A stretch of 22,740 nucleotides of DNA from Christensenella sp. UBA3857 (GCA_002392505.1 DGHD01000041.1:1-22740); one strand, 5' to 3'. Positions 1 through 9,256 are shown, counted from the stretch's first letter. The notes: generated from the letters alone by a model not told the origin. A program made the numbers and translations.

Positions 1-1
1 C

Positions 2-607
2 GACGGCTTCGGCGACTGCCTGCCCGCCTGCCCCGCCGGCGCGATCACATTCGAGGAGCGCGAGGCTCCCGAGTACGACGAGGCGGCTGTAAAGAAAGCG
101 AAGGAGGAAAAGAAGATGGAAATGAAACACGAACACCATGAGGTCGGCTGCCCGGGCTCCCGTATGATGCATTTCAAAAGAGAGGAAGACAAGCAGCTTG
201 GGACGGCAAGGATGGGCTCGTCCGTTCTCGCAGGGAAAGCAGCTTCGCAGCTTGAGCAGTGGCCCTGCCAGATAAAGCTCGTGCCGACGCAGGCTCCGTT
301 CTTTGACGGCGCAAAGCTCCTCATCGCCGCCGACTGCACCGCTTACGCCTACGCCAACATGCATGAGGACTTCATGCGCGGCAAGGTGACGATAATCGGC
401 TGTCCGAAGCTCGACGCGGTCGATTACACCGAGAAGCTTACCGCCATCATCCGCGATAACGATATCAAGTCCGTGACCATAGTCCGCATGGAGGTCCCCT
501 GCTGCGGCGGCATACAGCGCGCCGCAGAGAACGCCCTTAAAGCAAGCGGCAAGTTCATCCCCTGGCAGGTTGTCACCATCTCGCGCGACGGAAGGATATT
601 GGACTGA
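2..607 (+). CDS. 4Fe-4S ferredoxin-domain protein (5' truncated)
   Basis: The reading frame is open from the window edge, so the N-terminus is missing. The first visible residues hold the second half of a bacterial ferredoxin-type cluster site (GDCLPACPAGAI, about visible residues 4-15). A Lys/Glu-rich linker and a His-rich stretch follow. The downstream domain carries a CPGS motif, GCPKLD and CCGG, so it has several further cysteines that could hold metal or a cluster. This arrangement is familiar in anaerobes from proteins annotated only as 4Fe-4S binding protein; I know of no assigned reaction. An internal ATG at 116 would drop the ferredoxin part and is not a credible start. The gene is followed by a strong hairpin terminator and points toward the metallopeptidase gene, so it is unlikely to belong to the cobalamin operon. 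Role: probably redox or electron transfer; confident in the family, not in the function. Confidence 0.85.
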   Translation, partial: DGFGDCLPACPAGAITFEEREAPEYDEAAVKKAKEEKKMEMKHEHHEVGCPGSRMMHFKREEDKQLGTARMGSSVLAGKAASQLEQWPCQIKLVPTQAPFFDGAKLLIAADCTAYAYANMHEDFMRGKVTIIGCPKLDAVDYTEKLTAIIRDNDIKSVTIVRMEVPCCGGIQRAAENALKASGKFIPWQVVTISRDGRILD

Positions 608-649
608 AAAGGCAAAGACGCCGCGAAGCTGAAAAAAACCGGCGATAAA

Positions 650-687
650 ACGGGGCTGTACCCTTCGGATACAGTCCCGTTGTTTTT
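650..687. terminator. Bidirectional intrinsic terminator
   Basis: An 11-bp stem (ACGGGGCTGTA against TACAGTCCCGT, one G-T wobble) with a 9-nt loop is followed by TGTTTTT on the + strand. On the opposite strand the same stem is followed by TTTTAT. It lies between the 4Fe-4S gene and the convergent metallopeptidase gene and can serve both. Confidence 0.85.
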
Positions 688-727
688 GGGATATTTCGTT
701 TTTCCGCATGAGCGGCAAGGCGTCCTT

Positions 728-746
728 GGGCGCATCCGCCCTTTTT
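728..746 (+). terminator. Second intrinsic terminator
   Basis: GGGCG-CATC-CGCCC (728-741) is a 5-bp GC stem with a 4-nt loop, followed directly by five T residues. It sits 11 bp from the 3' end of the convergent gene and would back up the terminator at 650-687 on the + strand. Confidence 0.6.
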
Positions 747-756
747 GATCATGCGG

Positions 757-1947
757 TCAGTTCGCGCTGCCTGAGTAGTACTCTTCTGCGAAGCGGTAGA
801 ACTCCGCTGTGTCTATGTTATAATCCTCCGGCACGTCGTACATGACCGTGTCTACAAGCCTGTCCACCATTTCCTTCAGCTCGCTTTCGCTCATCTCCGG
901 CTCCGCGTATTTGTCGACGTACATCTTCGTGAGGTAATCATAGATGGGGTAATAGAACTCCTGCTCCCTCTCGTAATCGTCGTTCGACCAGTCGCTGCGC
1001 TGTTCCTCTATCAGCTTCATGACCGCCATCGCATAGTTGGTGTTGCCGTTCTGCTCGTCGAGCATATGCGCGAAGTAGGTGAGGCTGTGATTGATATAAT
1101 CCGAAAGCTCGTACCCCTCAAGGCAGTCTGTCAGCACGAGGAACATATTGCTCTGCAGCTGATATGCTATGTCCCTCTCCTCATAATCGAAAAGGCTGAC
1201 TGTGAATATCGAATTGAGCGCCTCCTCCGGGATGATGCAGCATTCTATCGAGATATCGATATCAAGGTTGGTTTTATCCACAGTGCGCGAGACTGTACGC
1301 GCGACGTGACTCAGCTCATGCATTATTACCTGATATTCCCACGTGCCGGGTTTGTACTCGTAACCCTTGGGCACGTAGATCTTGTTTTCGGTTCGCACGT
1401 AGCATCCGTACGCGTCGATCGACATCGTATGCAGGGCAAGTTCAAACTCGTCGCATTCCTGGATCTCAATCGTCCGGATATTATAATCGAACGGTCTCAG
1501 ATCGGCTTCCGGATACTTGGCCGCCACGGAGTTTACGTACTTGCGCATGAGCGCTTTATACTGCTCGGGTATGGCGTGATTCCCGTCGATATGGGCGATG
1601 CATTCCTCCGCCGTGACGGAGGGGTAGTCAAAGAACAGATCGAGATATTCGGAGTCGCAGATATGAAGATACCGCTTGCCGAGCAGCTCGTAATCTTCAT
1701 ACGTATCGACCTCGAGCGGCTCCTCCAGGTCGGCAACGACAAAATCGAGCTCCGGCGGGGAACCGTCGGAAGGCTCGTCGGAATAAGCGCTTTCGGTATC
1801 GAAATACGAACCGCCGTTTGAGGACGAATGACCGAAGAGCGTGTCGCTGATGATGCAGCCGGAGTTCAATGCACAAACGAACACGAGCATGACCGCAATA
1901 AGCGCCGGGAAGGCTCTTTTTATTAGCCGAGCTGCGTTTTTTTGCAT
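757..1947 (-). CDS. Putative lipoprotein zinc metallopeptidase (HEXXH)
   Basis: A 396-aa product read from the ATG at 1947. An AAAGGAGA ribosome binding site lies about 6 nt upstream and a promoter at 1994-2022; a longer frame from 2055 would begin upstream of that promoter and is rejected. Residues 1-31 form a lipoprotein signal peptide: Lys/Arg N-region, hydrophobic stretch, lipobox LNSGC with Cys31. An acidic, Ser-rich linker follows. HELSH at residues 210-214 is a zinc-metallopeptidase HEXXH motif, in a helix preceded by YQVIM; a nearby PEEALN (about 240-245) could supply the third ligand, but that is a guess. The protein is probably anchored on the outer face of the membrane. I do not recognise the family, and the substrate is unknown. 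It lies downstream of cbiP on the same strand but has its own promoter, so its link to B12 is doubtful. Confidence 0.8.
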   Translation of the reverse strand: MQKNAARLIKRAFPALIAVMLVFVCALNSGCIISDTLFGHSSSNGGSYFDTESAYSDEPSDGSPPELDFVVADLEEPLEVDTYEDYELLGKRYLHICDSEYLDLFFDYPSVTAEECIAHIDGNHAIPEQYKALMRKYVNSVAAKYPEADLRPFDYNIRTIEIQECDEFELALHTMSIDAYGCYVRTENKIYVPKGYEYKPGTWEYQVIMHELSHVARTVSRTVDKTNLDIDISIECCIIPEEALNSIFTVSLFDYEERDIAYQLQSNMFLVLTDCLEGYELSDYINHSLTYFAHMLDEQNGNTNYAMAVMKLIEEQRSDWSNDDYEREQEFYYPIYDYLTKMYVDKYAEPEMSESELKEMVDRLVDTVMYDVPEDYNIDTAEFYRFAEEYYSGSAN

Positions 1948-1993
1948 GAGGATCTCCTTTCCCGCGGAGGCGTTCTTCTTTTCGTTGAAATTA

Positions 1994-2022
1994 ACTATAC
2001 CACGAACGGAGACCACAATCAA
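1994..2022 (-). promoter_or_regulatory. Sigma-A-type promoter of the metallopeptidase gene
   Basis: On the - strand, -35 TTGATT (2017-2022) and -10 TATAGT (1994-1999) are separated by 17 nt. The predicted transcription start near 1987 leaves a leader of about 40 nt before the ATG at 1947. Confidence 0.75.
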
Positions 2023-2088
2023 CAGCCGCTTTCTCCCCCGCCGCGAGCCCGGCATCGATCGGCCGCCGGTCGTAAGGAGCGGCGCATA

Positions 2089-3549
2089 TCACACCTTGCG
2101 ATCCAGTATCCGATACACGAGCTCCATATCGAGACCGCCGCGGACGGCGTCGGCAAGCTTATCGTACTGGGCTTCCTTATAGGCTTTGGGGTCGAAGGAG
2201 CCGAGAGAACCGGGATCGGCGCCCTTTCTATCGCAGAGCGCGCGGAGCATGGCTTCGGCGATCCCCGCGGAATCGAATATGCCGTGGACGTAGCTTCCGT
2301 AAACGCCGCCGTTCGAAATGACTGCGGGAAGCGCGCCGCTCCTGCCCATGTGGATCTCGTAGCCTTCGTAAGACAAGCCGTTGAGCACGGAGAAAATGCC
2401 GTTAATATCGCTGAAAACGCCGTGCGTCCGGCGCTGGACCTTTTCGCCCTCGAAGACCGTTTCGATGGGCAGAAGTCCCATTCCTGCGATCTCGCTTATG
2501 CCGGAAGCCTCCACGCCGGCGGGATCCGAGATGCGTTCGCCGAGCATCTGATACCCGCCGCAGACGCCGAATACGGGCGTATCGCGCGAGGCGAGCTGCT
2601 TGATCCTCGCCTCAAGCCCGCTTTCGCGCAGCCAGACGAGGTCGGAGATCGTGCTCTTGGTGCCGGGGATCACGATAAGATCCGGCTCGCCGAGATCCGC
2701 GGGCTTTGTGATATAGCGCACGGAGACGTTCTCAAAGCGCTCGAAGGGAGCGAGATCGGTGAAATTCGATATCCGCGGGAGCTTTATCACGGCGACGTCG
2801 ACGAGCCTTGCAGAGGTGTTCTTCGTAAAGCGCTCCGACAGGCTGTCCTCGTCGTCGATATCCACCCGGACGTAGGGCACAACGCCCGCGACGGGCACGC
2901 CGCAGAGCTTTTCGAGCATGTCGAGCCCGGGCTCGAGTATCTTCCTGTCGCCGCGGAATTTGTTGACCACCGTGCCCTTTATGCGCGCGCGTTCGTCGGG
3001 CTCGAGCAGAGCGACGGTGCCGTATAGCTGGGCGAATACGCCGCCGCGGTCTATGTCTCCGACGAGCAGCACGGGCGCGTCGACCATTTTCGCAAGACCC
3101 ATATTGACGATATCCTCCGCCTTGAGATTGATCTCGGCGGGGCTGCCCGCGCCCTCTATGACTATTATATCGTTCTCCGCCGCAAGCGAGTCATACGCCT
3201 CCATCACGGCGGGGATAAGCTCGCGCTTTCTTTTATAATACTCCATCGCGCGCATATTGCCGATGGGTCTCCCGTTCACTATGACCTGGGAGCCCACGTC
3301 GGTGGTGGGCTTCAGGAGTATCGGGTTCATGCGCACGTCGGGTTCCGTGCCCGCCGCCTCCGCCTGGACTACCTGCGCTCTGCCCATCTCGAAGCCGTCC
3401 CTTGTGATAAAGGAATTGAGCGCCATGTTCTGGCTCTTGAAGGGCGCGACCTTATACCCGTCCTGCCTGAAAATGCGGCAGAGACCCGCCGCGAGAAGGC
3501 TCTTGCCGGCGTTCGACATCGTGCCCTGTATCATTATGTTCTTTGCCAT
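2089..3549 (-). CDS. cbiP: Cobyric acid synthase CbiP
   Basis: A 486-aa glutamine-dependent amidotransferase, the usual length for the family. It amidates the b, d, e and g carboxylates of adenosylcobyrinic acid a,c-diamide to give cobyric acid. The N-terminal ATP-binding domain begins with the P-loop-like GTMSNAGKS (residues 9-17) and continues with [10 protein letters not shown]. The C-terminal class I glutaminase domain has the nucleophile in [10 protein letters not shown] (Cys330) and the catalytic His in YVHGIF (His422). All catalytic features are present. It is the last gene of the 18-gene operon; its start overlaps the end of cobD by 16 nt. I see no clear terminator between its stop and the promoter at 1994-2022, so some read-through into the metallopeptidase gene is possible. 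Confidence 0.97.
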   Translation of the reverse strand: MAKNIMIQGTMSNAGKSLLAAGLCRIFRQDGYKVAPFKSQNMALNSFITRDGFEMGRAQVVQAEAAGTEPDVRMNPILLKPTTDVGSQVIVNGRPIGNMRAMEYYKRKRELIPAVMEAYDSLAAENDIIVIEGAGSPAEINLKAEDIVNMGLAKMVDAPVLLVGDIDRGGVFAQLYGTVALLEPDERARIKGTVVNKFRGDRKILEPGLDMLEKLCGVPVAGVVPYVRVDIDDEDSLSERFTKNTSARLVDVAVIKLPRISNFTDLAPFERFENVSVRYITKPADLGEPDLIVIPGTKSTISDLVWLRESGLEARIKQLASRDTPVFGVCGGYQMLGERISDPAGVEASGISEIAGMGLLPIETVFEGEKVQRRTHGVFSDINGIFSVLNGLSYEGYEIHMGRSGALPAVISNGGVYGSYVHGIFDSAGIAEAMLRALCDRKGADPGSLGSFDPKAYKEAQYDKLADAVRGGLDMELVYRILDRKV

Positions 3550-4586
3550 CTCAACACCTCCGATATCGCTTCGATGAGCCGGTCGTTTTCCCCGGGGAGC
3601 TTCACGGCGACGCGGTAAAAGCCTTCCGGAAGCCCGTTAAAATTCGCGCAGCTCCTTATCTTTATGCCCCTCTCAAGCAGGCGTTCGTCAAGCCCGGGGC
3701 TTCCCTTTATAAGCAGGAAATTCACGTTGGAATCGAACACCTTGAATCCGAGCGTTTCAAGCGCCTTTGCCATGCGCGGGCGCTCTTTTTGTATGAGCAG
3801 ACGGGTCTTTTTAAGGAACGCGGTTTCCGAAAGCGCCGCGATCCCCGCCTTCTGCGCGGCGGTCGAGATATTCCACGGCTGAACGGCGCGGGACATCCGG
3901 GCAAGAAGCTCCGCGTCGGCGCTGAGGCAGTATCCGAGCCTGAGCCCCGCCATGCCGTAGCCCTTTGTGAACGCCTTGAGAATTATTACGTTGGGGTATT
4001 CTTTAAGCTTTGGGACGAAGCTCGTCGGCTCGTCCGCAAGATCCATGAAGCACTCGTCGAGGAACAGGCGGCAGCCGGTCTCGCGGCACTTTTTCGCCGC
4101 TTCCTCGATAAGCTCCGCCTCCGCCCGGACCCCCGTCGGGTTGTTCGGATCGCAGAGGAACAAGGCTTCGGGCTTCGTTTCCTCGATGAAATCGATGATA
4201 TCCCGCGTCAGGCGGAAGCGATCGGTCTCCTTAAGATAAAACCTTTTTATATCCGCCCCCGCGAGCGGCAGGGTGTATTCGGCGAAGGTCGGAGCAAGCT
4301 CGGCGGCTCTTGCCGGTCTCCGGGCGAACGCGAAGGAGTAGATCAGCTCCGCCGCGCCCGCGCCGCAGAGGACGTATTCCTTCGGGACGCGCTCGTGCTT
4401 CGCGATCGCGGAAACGAGCTCACGGCAGTAGGGATCGGGGTATAAAGAGAGGTCGTCCAGGCACGAAGCGACCGCCGCCTTTACCCCGTCGGGAGTGCCG
4501 AAGGGGTTGGTGTTGGCGGAAAAATCGAGCTCGATATTCCCCTCATATACGTCCCCGCCGTGGGGATTTTCGGTTTTATAAAGCAT
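3534..4586 (-). CDS. cobD: L-threonine-O-3-phosphate decarboxylase CobD
   Basis: A 350-aa fold-type I PLP enzyme of the aminotransferase class I/II family. CobD decarboxylates L-threonine phosphate to (R)-1-aminopropan-2-yl phosphate, the linker used by CbiB. Visible family features are NPHGGD near the N-terminus, FSANTNPFG (residues 22-30), the DPNNPTG loop (146-152), LDEC (177-180) and the PLP lysine in [15 protein letters not shown] (Lys208), with the carboxylate-binding Arg just after. Histidinol-phosphate aminotransferase is the nearest alternative by fold, but the N-terminal signature and the position between cbiB and cbiP decide for CobD. It overlaps cbiB by 11 nt and cbiP by 16 nt, which suggests translational coupling. 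Confidence 0.95.
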   Translation of the reverse strand: MLYKTENPHGGDVYEGNIELDFSANTNPFGTPDGVKAAVASCLDDLSLYPDPYCRELVSAIAKHERVPKEYVLCGAGAAELIYSFAFARRPARAAELAPTFAEYTLPLAGADIKRFYLKETDRFRLTRDIIDFIEETKPEALFLCDPNNPTGVRAEAELIEEAAKKCRETGCRLFLDECFMDLADEPTSFVPKLKEYPNVIILKAFTKGYGMAGLRLGYCLSADAELLARMSRAVQPWNISTAAQKAGIAALSETAFLKKTRLLIQKERPRMAKALETLGFKVFDSNVNFLLIKGSPGLDERLLERGIKIRSCANFNGLPEGFYRVAVKLPGENDRLIEAISEVLRWQRT

Positions 4587-5559
4587 TTATCAGCACCAGT
4601 ACGGCAAGCCTCAGCCCGCCGAAAACGATCAGCGCAAGGAACGCCGTCATGAACATTATGCGGTTTGCGCGAGAAATGTCCCGCGGCTCGATCTCACGAA
4701 GGGGATCGCCTATGAACTCCTTTTTGTGGAGCACGCCGTGATAGTACGCGTCCCCTGCGAGGCGAAGCCCCGTCAGCCCCGCCATAACGGACTCGGTCTG
4801 CGCGGAATTGGGGCTCGCATGCTTGTAACGGTCGCGGCGGAATATCCGGGCCCCGTTTTTCAGGCTGAAGCCGAGCATGCCTCCGCCAAGCAGCATAAGT
4901 ATTGCGGACACCCTCGCAGGGGTGAAATTGAATACGTCGTCGAGCTTCGCCGGAACGAGCCCGAAATGCTTATACGGGGGCTCCGTGTAGCCGAGCATCG
5001 AATCCATCGTATTGACCGCCTTGTAGAGCATGCCCATGGGACCGCCGCCTATCGCAAGGAATATGAGCGGCGCGATCACGCCGTCGGAGGTGTTTTCCGC
5101 CACGGTCTCGACCGCGGCGCGGGCGACGGCTTTTTCGTCAAGCCCGGCGGTATCGCGTCCGACTATCATGGAGACCGCCCGGCGCGACGCCGCGATATCG
5201 CCCGTATCAAGGGCTTTTTTCACCTTCATGCTCTCACGGCATAGCGATCTTGCGGCGAGGCACTGCCAGCACATGACGCTCTCGACGCCGAAGCCGAGCC
5301 ATTTCGAAAAATGATAGCAGAGCATCAGTATCGCCGCCGGGACGATAAACGAGAGCGACGCGACGATCGCCCACAGCACGAAGCCCGCGGCGTTCTCCCC
5401 ACGCTTCGTCTTGTGAAATACGCGGCGAAGGAGCTTTTCGAGCGCGGAAATAAGCTTCCCCATAAGCACCACGGGATGCGGCACGAAATGCGGATCGCCT
5501 ATCGCCAGGTCTATGAGCGCCCCCAAGAGGAGCGCGTAAAGCGACCAATACCCGAACAT
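4576..5559 (-). CDS. cbiB: Adenosylcobinamide-phosphate synthase CbiB
   Basis: A 327-aa polytopic membrane protein that joins cobyric acid to aminopropanol phosphate (or aminopropanol), giving adenosylcobinamide (phosphate). The N-terminal signature is intact: an initial hydrophobic helix, then GDPHFVPHPVVLMGK (about residues 21-35). Also visible are the conserved central VAENTSDGVIAPL and further hydrophobic stretches at about 60-85 and at the C-terminus. Length is normal for CbiB/CobD-type synthases. Its start shares one nucleotide with the stop of the cbiJET fusion gene (TAATG), and its end overlaps cobD, whose product supplies its co-substrate. Confidence 0.96.
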   Translation of the reverse strand: MFGYWSLYALLLGALIDLAIGDPHFVPHPVVLMGKLISALEKLLRRVFHKTKRGENAAGFVLWAIVASLSFIVPAAILMLCYHFSKWLGFGVESVMCWQCLAARSLCRESMKVKKALDTGDIAASRRAVSMIVGRDTAGLDEKAVARAAVETVAENTSDGVIAPLIFLAIGGGPMGMLYKAVNTMDSMLGYTEPPYKHFGLVPAKLDDVFNFTPARVSAILMLLGGGMLGFSLKNGARIFRRDRYKHASPNSAQTESVMAGLTGLRLAGDAYYHGVLHKKEFIGDPLREIEPRDISRANRIMFMTAFLALIVFGGLRLAVLVLINAL

Positions 5560-7529
5560 TAGTTTTGCAGAGTGAAGATATAGACCGGGTTCTGCCCGAT
5601 CATGAGGTTATAGTCCCCCGCCCTGCGCGCCTTGGATACGTTAAGGCAGACGACCTCCGTCTCGGCGAAGCCCGTTTCCTTCATTATCGCGCAAAGCTCT
5701 GCTGCGGTCTCCAGCGAGATCGCCGCGGCGACTATGCGGCAGCGCGGGTTTTTATCGAGAATGAGCGAAACGATCCCGCGCATATTGCCGGAGCTGCCGC
5801 CGATAAAGGCGTGCGTCGGCGCGGGGAGCCCGCTCAAGGCTTCGGGAGCTTCGCCCTCCGTTACCGATACGTTTTTGATACCGAACTTCGATACGTTCTC
5901 TTTAAGAAGCTCGACCGCCTCGGGCTTTTTCTCGACGGCATACACACTGCCGCGGGGCGAGGAAAGCGCCGCTTCGACGGTCACGGAGCCCGTGCCCGCG
6001 CCGATATCCCAGCAAACGGAATCGGCGTTGAGGCGGAGCTTCGCCATTACCACCGCGCGCACCTCGGACTTGGTCATGGGCACGACGGGCTTGTCCGCGG
6101 GATTCCTTAAGAACGCCTCATCGGGAAGCCCCGGGGCGGCGCTTTCGGGAGCGGAGTTTTCGATAAGCACTGCGGAGAGCGGATCGAATTTCCTGCCCGC
6201 CATTTCTGCGGCGGAGCCGCCGGTTATGCGCTCGTCCCCATAGCCGAGCCTTTCGCCTACGGTGACTTTTGTTTCGTAAAGCCCCGCTTCGTTCAGTTCG
6301 TCAATGAGCCTGCCGGCGCCGTTATCTCCGCCGACGAGCGCGAAAACGAGCCTGTTCCGACGGACGGCGGGGACGATCCCCGCGTCCCGCCCGTGCAGGC
6401 TGACGGAAACGGCGTCCTCATACGAGGCGCCCGTCTTTGCACAGAGGTAAGCCAGAGAGCTCACCCCGGGGATCACGGTCAGTTCGCAGAAATCGAGCTT
6501 CGGGACGAGCTTTTTCGCCCCGCTGTAAAAGCCGACGTCGCCGCTCATCAATACGGCGAAGCGGGAGATCTCCTTATGTTCCCTGATGAAATCGACGATC
6601 GCATCGGGCGAGACCGCCTCGAACGAAATCTGATCGGGGCGCGCGGAGCCTATCATACGCTTTGCGCCTATGAGACATTCGGCGTTGAGCACCGCCTCGC
6701 TTGCCTCTATCGTCATGCCGCGCTTTTCGCCGGGACCTATCCCTACGACGGCGACCTTCGGACGGGAGGTGAAGCCGAAGCGCTTTTCAAGAAGCTCCAG
6801 CGTTTCGCCGAAGGAGCTGCCGAGAGCGCCGCTCTCCGGACGTCCTATCACGATCAGCTTCGCGCCAGCCTTCATCGCGGCGAGCGCCTTCTCCTCAAAG
6901 CCGCCCGCCTTACCGGAATCCTTCGTTACGACGTAGGCGGCGTTCACAGACTTTATCATGGCGGCGTTCATCCCGACGGAGAACGGGCCCTGCATCGCGA
7001 GTATGTGGGAGGGCTTGAGTCCCGCCTCGCGGCAGGCAGAAATGGAGCTTTCGACAGGCAGTACGCGGGCGAAGGCGCGCTCGGCAAAATCCTCTGTCGA
7101 GGAGAACTCGCAAAGCTCCTTCGAGCCGGTCGTAAGCAGTATGTTCCCGACCGTACCGTTGAGGTATTCGACGGCGGCTGCGGCGTCCGGCACGCAGACG
7201 GCGCTTTGGGGCGAGCCCGTACCGCCGCGCTCGAGGCGCAGATACTCCGTATTCGTATTGAGGCACGCCTGCATGAGATTCTCCGTGACGGCGGAGGCGT
7301 ATGGATGCGTCGCATCGATGACGAGATCGAAGCGTTCGGAAGCGAACAGGTCCTCCATATGCGGCTCGTCCATGCGCCCGGTGAGCACGGTTATCCTTTC
7401 GGAGGGCTCTATGAGCTCTCCGCCGTACTCCGTAGCGGCGCAGGCGGTGATCAGGGCGTCCTGTTCCCTCAAGAATTCGACGAGCCGACGACCCTCGGTC
7501 GTGCCGGCAAAAACGCAGAGCTTATACAT
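5559..7529 (-). CDS. cbiJET: Triple fusion CbiJ-CbiE-CbiT (precorrin-6A reductase / C5- and C15-methyltransferases)
   Basis: One uninterrupted 656-aa frame holds three enzymes. Residues 1 to about 252 are CbiJ/CobK, the cobalt-precorrin-6A reductase, with the N-terminal VFAGTTEGR, IDATHPYA and TKDSGKAGG motifs. Residues about 257-455 are CbiE, the C5-methyltransferase, with the tetrapyrrole-methylase signature VVGIGPGEKRGMT and MSGDVGFYSG. Residues about 470-656 are CbiT, the C15-methyltransferase and C12-decarboxylase, with MTKSEVR and the SAM-binding DIGAGTGSVTVEAA. CbiE-CbiT fusion is the standard CobL arrangement; the added N-terminal reductase is less usual. All three act on consecutive intermediates (precorrin-6A to precorrin-8), so the fusion may channel substrate. 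The start has a good AAGGGGGT ribosome binding site. It overlaps cbiH by 8 nt. Confidence 0.95.
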   Translation of the reverse strand: MYKLCVFAGTTEGRRLVEFLREQDALITACAATEYGGELIEPSERITVLTGRMDEPHMEDLFASERFDLVIDATHPYASAVTENLMQACLNTNTEYLRLERGGTGSPQSAVCVPDAAAAVEYLNGTVGNILLTTGSKELCEFSSTEDFAERAFARVLPVESSISACREAGLKPSHILAMQGPFSVGMNAAMIKSVNAAYVVTKDSGKAGGFEEKALAAMKAGAKLIVIGRPESGALGSSFGETLELLEKRFGFTSRPKVAVVGIGPGEKRGMTIEASEAVLNAECLIGAKRMIGSARPDQISFEAVSPDAIVDFIREHKEISRFAVLMSGDVGFYSGAKKLVPKLDFCELTVIPGVSSLAYLCAKTGASYEDAVSVSLHGRDAGIVPAVRRNRLVFALVGGDNGAGRLIDELNEAGLYETKVTVGERLGYGDERITGGSAAEMAGRKFDPLSAVLIENSAPESAAPGLPDEAFLRNPADKPVVPMTKSEVRAVVMAKLRLNADSVCWDIGAGTGSVTVEAALSSPRGSVYAVEKKPEAVELLKENVSKFGIKNVSVTEGEAPEALSGLPAPTHAFIGGSSGNMRGIVSLILDKNPRCRIVAAAISLETAAELCAIMKETGFAETEVVCLNVSKARRAGDYNLMIGQNPVYIFTLQN

Positions 7530-8253
7530 TGCGATACCCCCTTGGCGTTACCATATTTGAGTTTATCATTTTGGTTGAAGAATTGCCTATGAACACCGTC
7601 GAGAACATATCGGCGGGGAACGAGGCGAGCTCTGACAGGCTCATGAAAAAGCGCTCCTCGCCCTCGCGCCCGATATTGCGGGCGACGCCGCACACGCGGT
7701 CCCCGGGCAGTATTTTCATCAGTATTTCACAGGCTTTTTTCAAATGTTCGGGGCGGCCGTGGCTCGCGGGATTGTAGAGCGCGATCGAAAGATCCGCCTC
7801 CGCTGCCAAGGTGAGCCGCTTTTCAATGAGCGCCCATTCGGTGAGCCTGTCGGAAAGCGAAATGACGGCGAAATCATGCGTGAGAGGCGCGCCGAGGAGC
7901 GCCGCGCCGGAGCAGGCGGCGGTAAGACCGGGCACGACCTCGATATCGGGCTCGGCTTCCTCCCCGCGAAGCTCGAAGCAAAGCCCCGCCATGCCGTAGA
8001 TGCCGCTGTCGCCGGAGCAGACGAGGGCGACGGTTTTTCCCTTTTTCGCCTCGTCCAAAGCCATTTGACAGCGCTCCGCCTCCCGCGTCATGGGCGTGAC
8101 GAGGTATTCCTTATCGGGATATCGCCCGCGGACGAGATCGACGTACACGTGATAGCCGATTATCGCGTCCGCGCTTTTAAGCGCCTCGTCCGCGCGGACG
8201 GTCATGTTTTCGTAATTGCCGGGACCGATGCCCACAACGTAAAGCTTACTCAA
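7522..8253 (-). CDS. cbiH: Cobalt-precorrin-3B C17-methyltransferase CbiH
   Basis: A 243-aa member of the tetrapyrrole methylase family, normal for CbiH/CobJ. It uses S-adenosylmethionine to methylate C17 and brings about ring contraction. The family start YVVGIGPGNYENMT is at residues 5-18, followed by ADAIIGYHVYVDLV, which is typical of the C17 enzyme. The second SAM loop is CSGDSGIYGMAG (about residues 79-90). A LYNPASHGRPEHL segment, also typical of CobJ/CbiH, is present. It lies between cbiG and the cbiJET fusion with 8-nt overlaps on both sides, in the order expected of an anaerobic cobalamin operon. Confidence 0.95.
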   Translation of the reverse strand: MSKLYVVGIGPGNYENMTVRADEALKSADAIIGYHVYVDLVRGRYPDKEYLVTPMTREAERCQMALDEAKKGKTVALVCSGDSGIYGMAGLCFELRGEEAEPDIEVVPGLTAACSGAALLGAPLTHDFAVISLSDRLTEWALIEKRLTLAAEADLSIALYNPASHGRPEHLKKACEILMKILPGDRVCGVARNIGREGEERFFMSLSELASFPADMFSTVFIGNSSTKMINSNMVTPRGYRNV

Positions 8254-9256
8254 ATCGCACCTCCGTTTTTTCCAATGCCGCGGCGACGGTAACTCCGTTT
8301 GCCGCGGTCTTTCTTATTATCAGTTCGTCCGCGCATATCATCGCGGCCCTTTCGCACACGTTATCGACGCCCGTCACGCTTTTCACGAATTCGGACGGCG
8401 TGAAATCGCCTTTGACGGCGTCGAGCTCTTCGGCGGTATAAAAGCTTATCGGAAGCCCGTTTTCGCGGCAGTATTCCTTAAGCCCCGCCTCGTCCTTTTT
8501 GAGGTCGATCGATGCGGCGGACTTCACCGCTTTGGGGTCGATACCGTTTTCCGCAAGCGCCGAGCCGACGGCGTTTGCGATCGCTTCCTTCGGCGTTCCC
8601 CTGCGGCAGCCTATGCCGAGCGTTACGCATTTCGGGATGAGGCGAAGCGTGCGTTCGAACGGCTCATCCGTGCGGTATGTGAAACAGATCCCCGTCCCGC
8701 CTTCGCCGGTCCTGAGCCCCGCGGGGAGCTCTCCCTTTACGTAAAAATCGCTCTTTATGGGGACGTCCCCCTCCAGCACCGCCGCGGAGACCTCCTTCGC
8801 CATGCCCATGTCGCTTATCGCGAAGCCATGCGTTTTTGCCCATGAATCAACGGAAAAACGCCCGTTGGAATCGGTCGCGGTGGTTATGACGGGCACGGCG
8901 CCGATCGCCGCCGCAATACGCTCCGCAAGCGCGTTGGCGCCGCCCAGATGCCCCGAAAGCAGGGATATCACGAACCTGCCCGTCTCGTCCGAGACTATCA
9001 CGGCGGGGTCGGTCGTTTTGCTCTTAACGTACGGCGCGACGCTCCTTACGGCGATGCCGCAGGAGGAGACGAAAACGAGCGCTTCGGATGTGCCGAACGC
9101 CTGCTCATACAAGGGCGCCGAGGGCTTGGGTATCGGCTGAAAACCTTCGCCCGCAAGCCTTTCGGCGGTGTAGAAGCGAAGCTCTCCTCCGAGTGCGCCG
9201 CCTATCCTGCGGGCGGTCTCGATCCCTTTTCTGCTGTATGCGAAAAGCGTTATCAT
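8246..9256 (-). CDS. cbiG: Cobalt-precorrin-5A hydrolase CbiG
   Basis: A 336-aa protein, the normal length for full CbiG. It opens the delta-lactone of cobalt-precorrin-5A and releases acetaldehyde, a step specific to the anaerobic pathway. The N-terminal and central part shows VSSCGIAVRSVAPYV and SLLSGHLGGANALAERIA, both characteristic. The C-terminal CobE-like domain begins near LGIGCRRGTPKEAI. No fusion to CbiH or CbiF is present, unlike in some genomes. It overlaps cbiF by 4 nt (ATGA) and cbiH by 8 nt. Confidence 0.95.
   Translation of the reverse strand: MITLFAYSRKGIETARRIGGALGGELRFYTAERLAGEGFQPIPKPSAPLYEQAFGTSEALVFVSSCGIAVRSVAPYVKSKTTDPAVIVSDETGRFVISLLSGHLGGANALAERIAAAIGAVPVITTATDSNGRFSVDSWAKTHGFAISDMGMAKEVSAAVLEGDVPIKSDFYVKGELPAGLRTGEGGTGICFTYRTDEPFERTLRLIPKCVTLGIGCRRGTPKEAIANAVGSALAENGIDPKAVKSAASIDLKKDEAGLKEYCRENGLPISFYTAEELDAVKGDFTPSEFVKSVTGVDNVCERAAMICADELIIRKTAANGVTVAAALEKTEVRFE

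Noticed and set aside
1948..2055. Upstream extension of the metallopeptidase frame to 2055
   Set aside because: The promoter at 1994-2022 lies inside it, and the lipoprotein signal peptide starts at the ATG at 1947 with a good ribosome binding site.
1942..3027. A 361-codon open frame on the + strand opposite cbiP
   Set aside because: It is the antisense shadow of cbiP and runs through the promoter of the metallopeptidase gene; the protein is Arg/His/Glu-rich with no motif.
6393..7592. A 399-codon open frame on the + strand opposite the cbiJET fusion
   Set aside because: The - strand gene has three full sets of catalytic motifs. The antisense product is compositionally biased and has no plausible start region.
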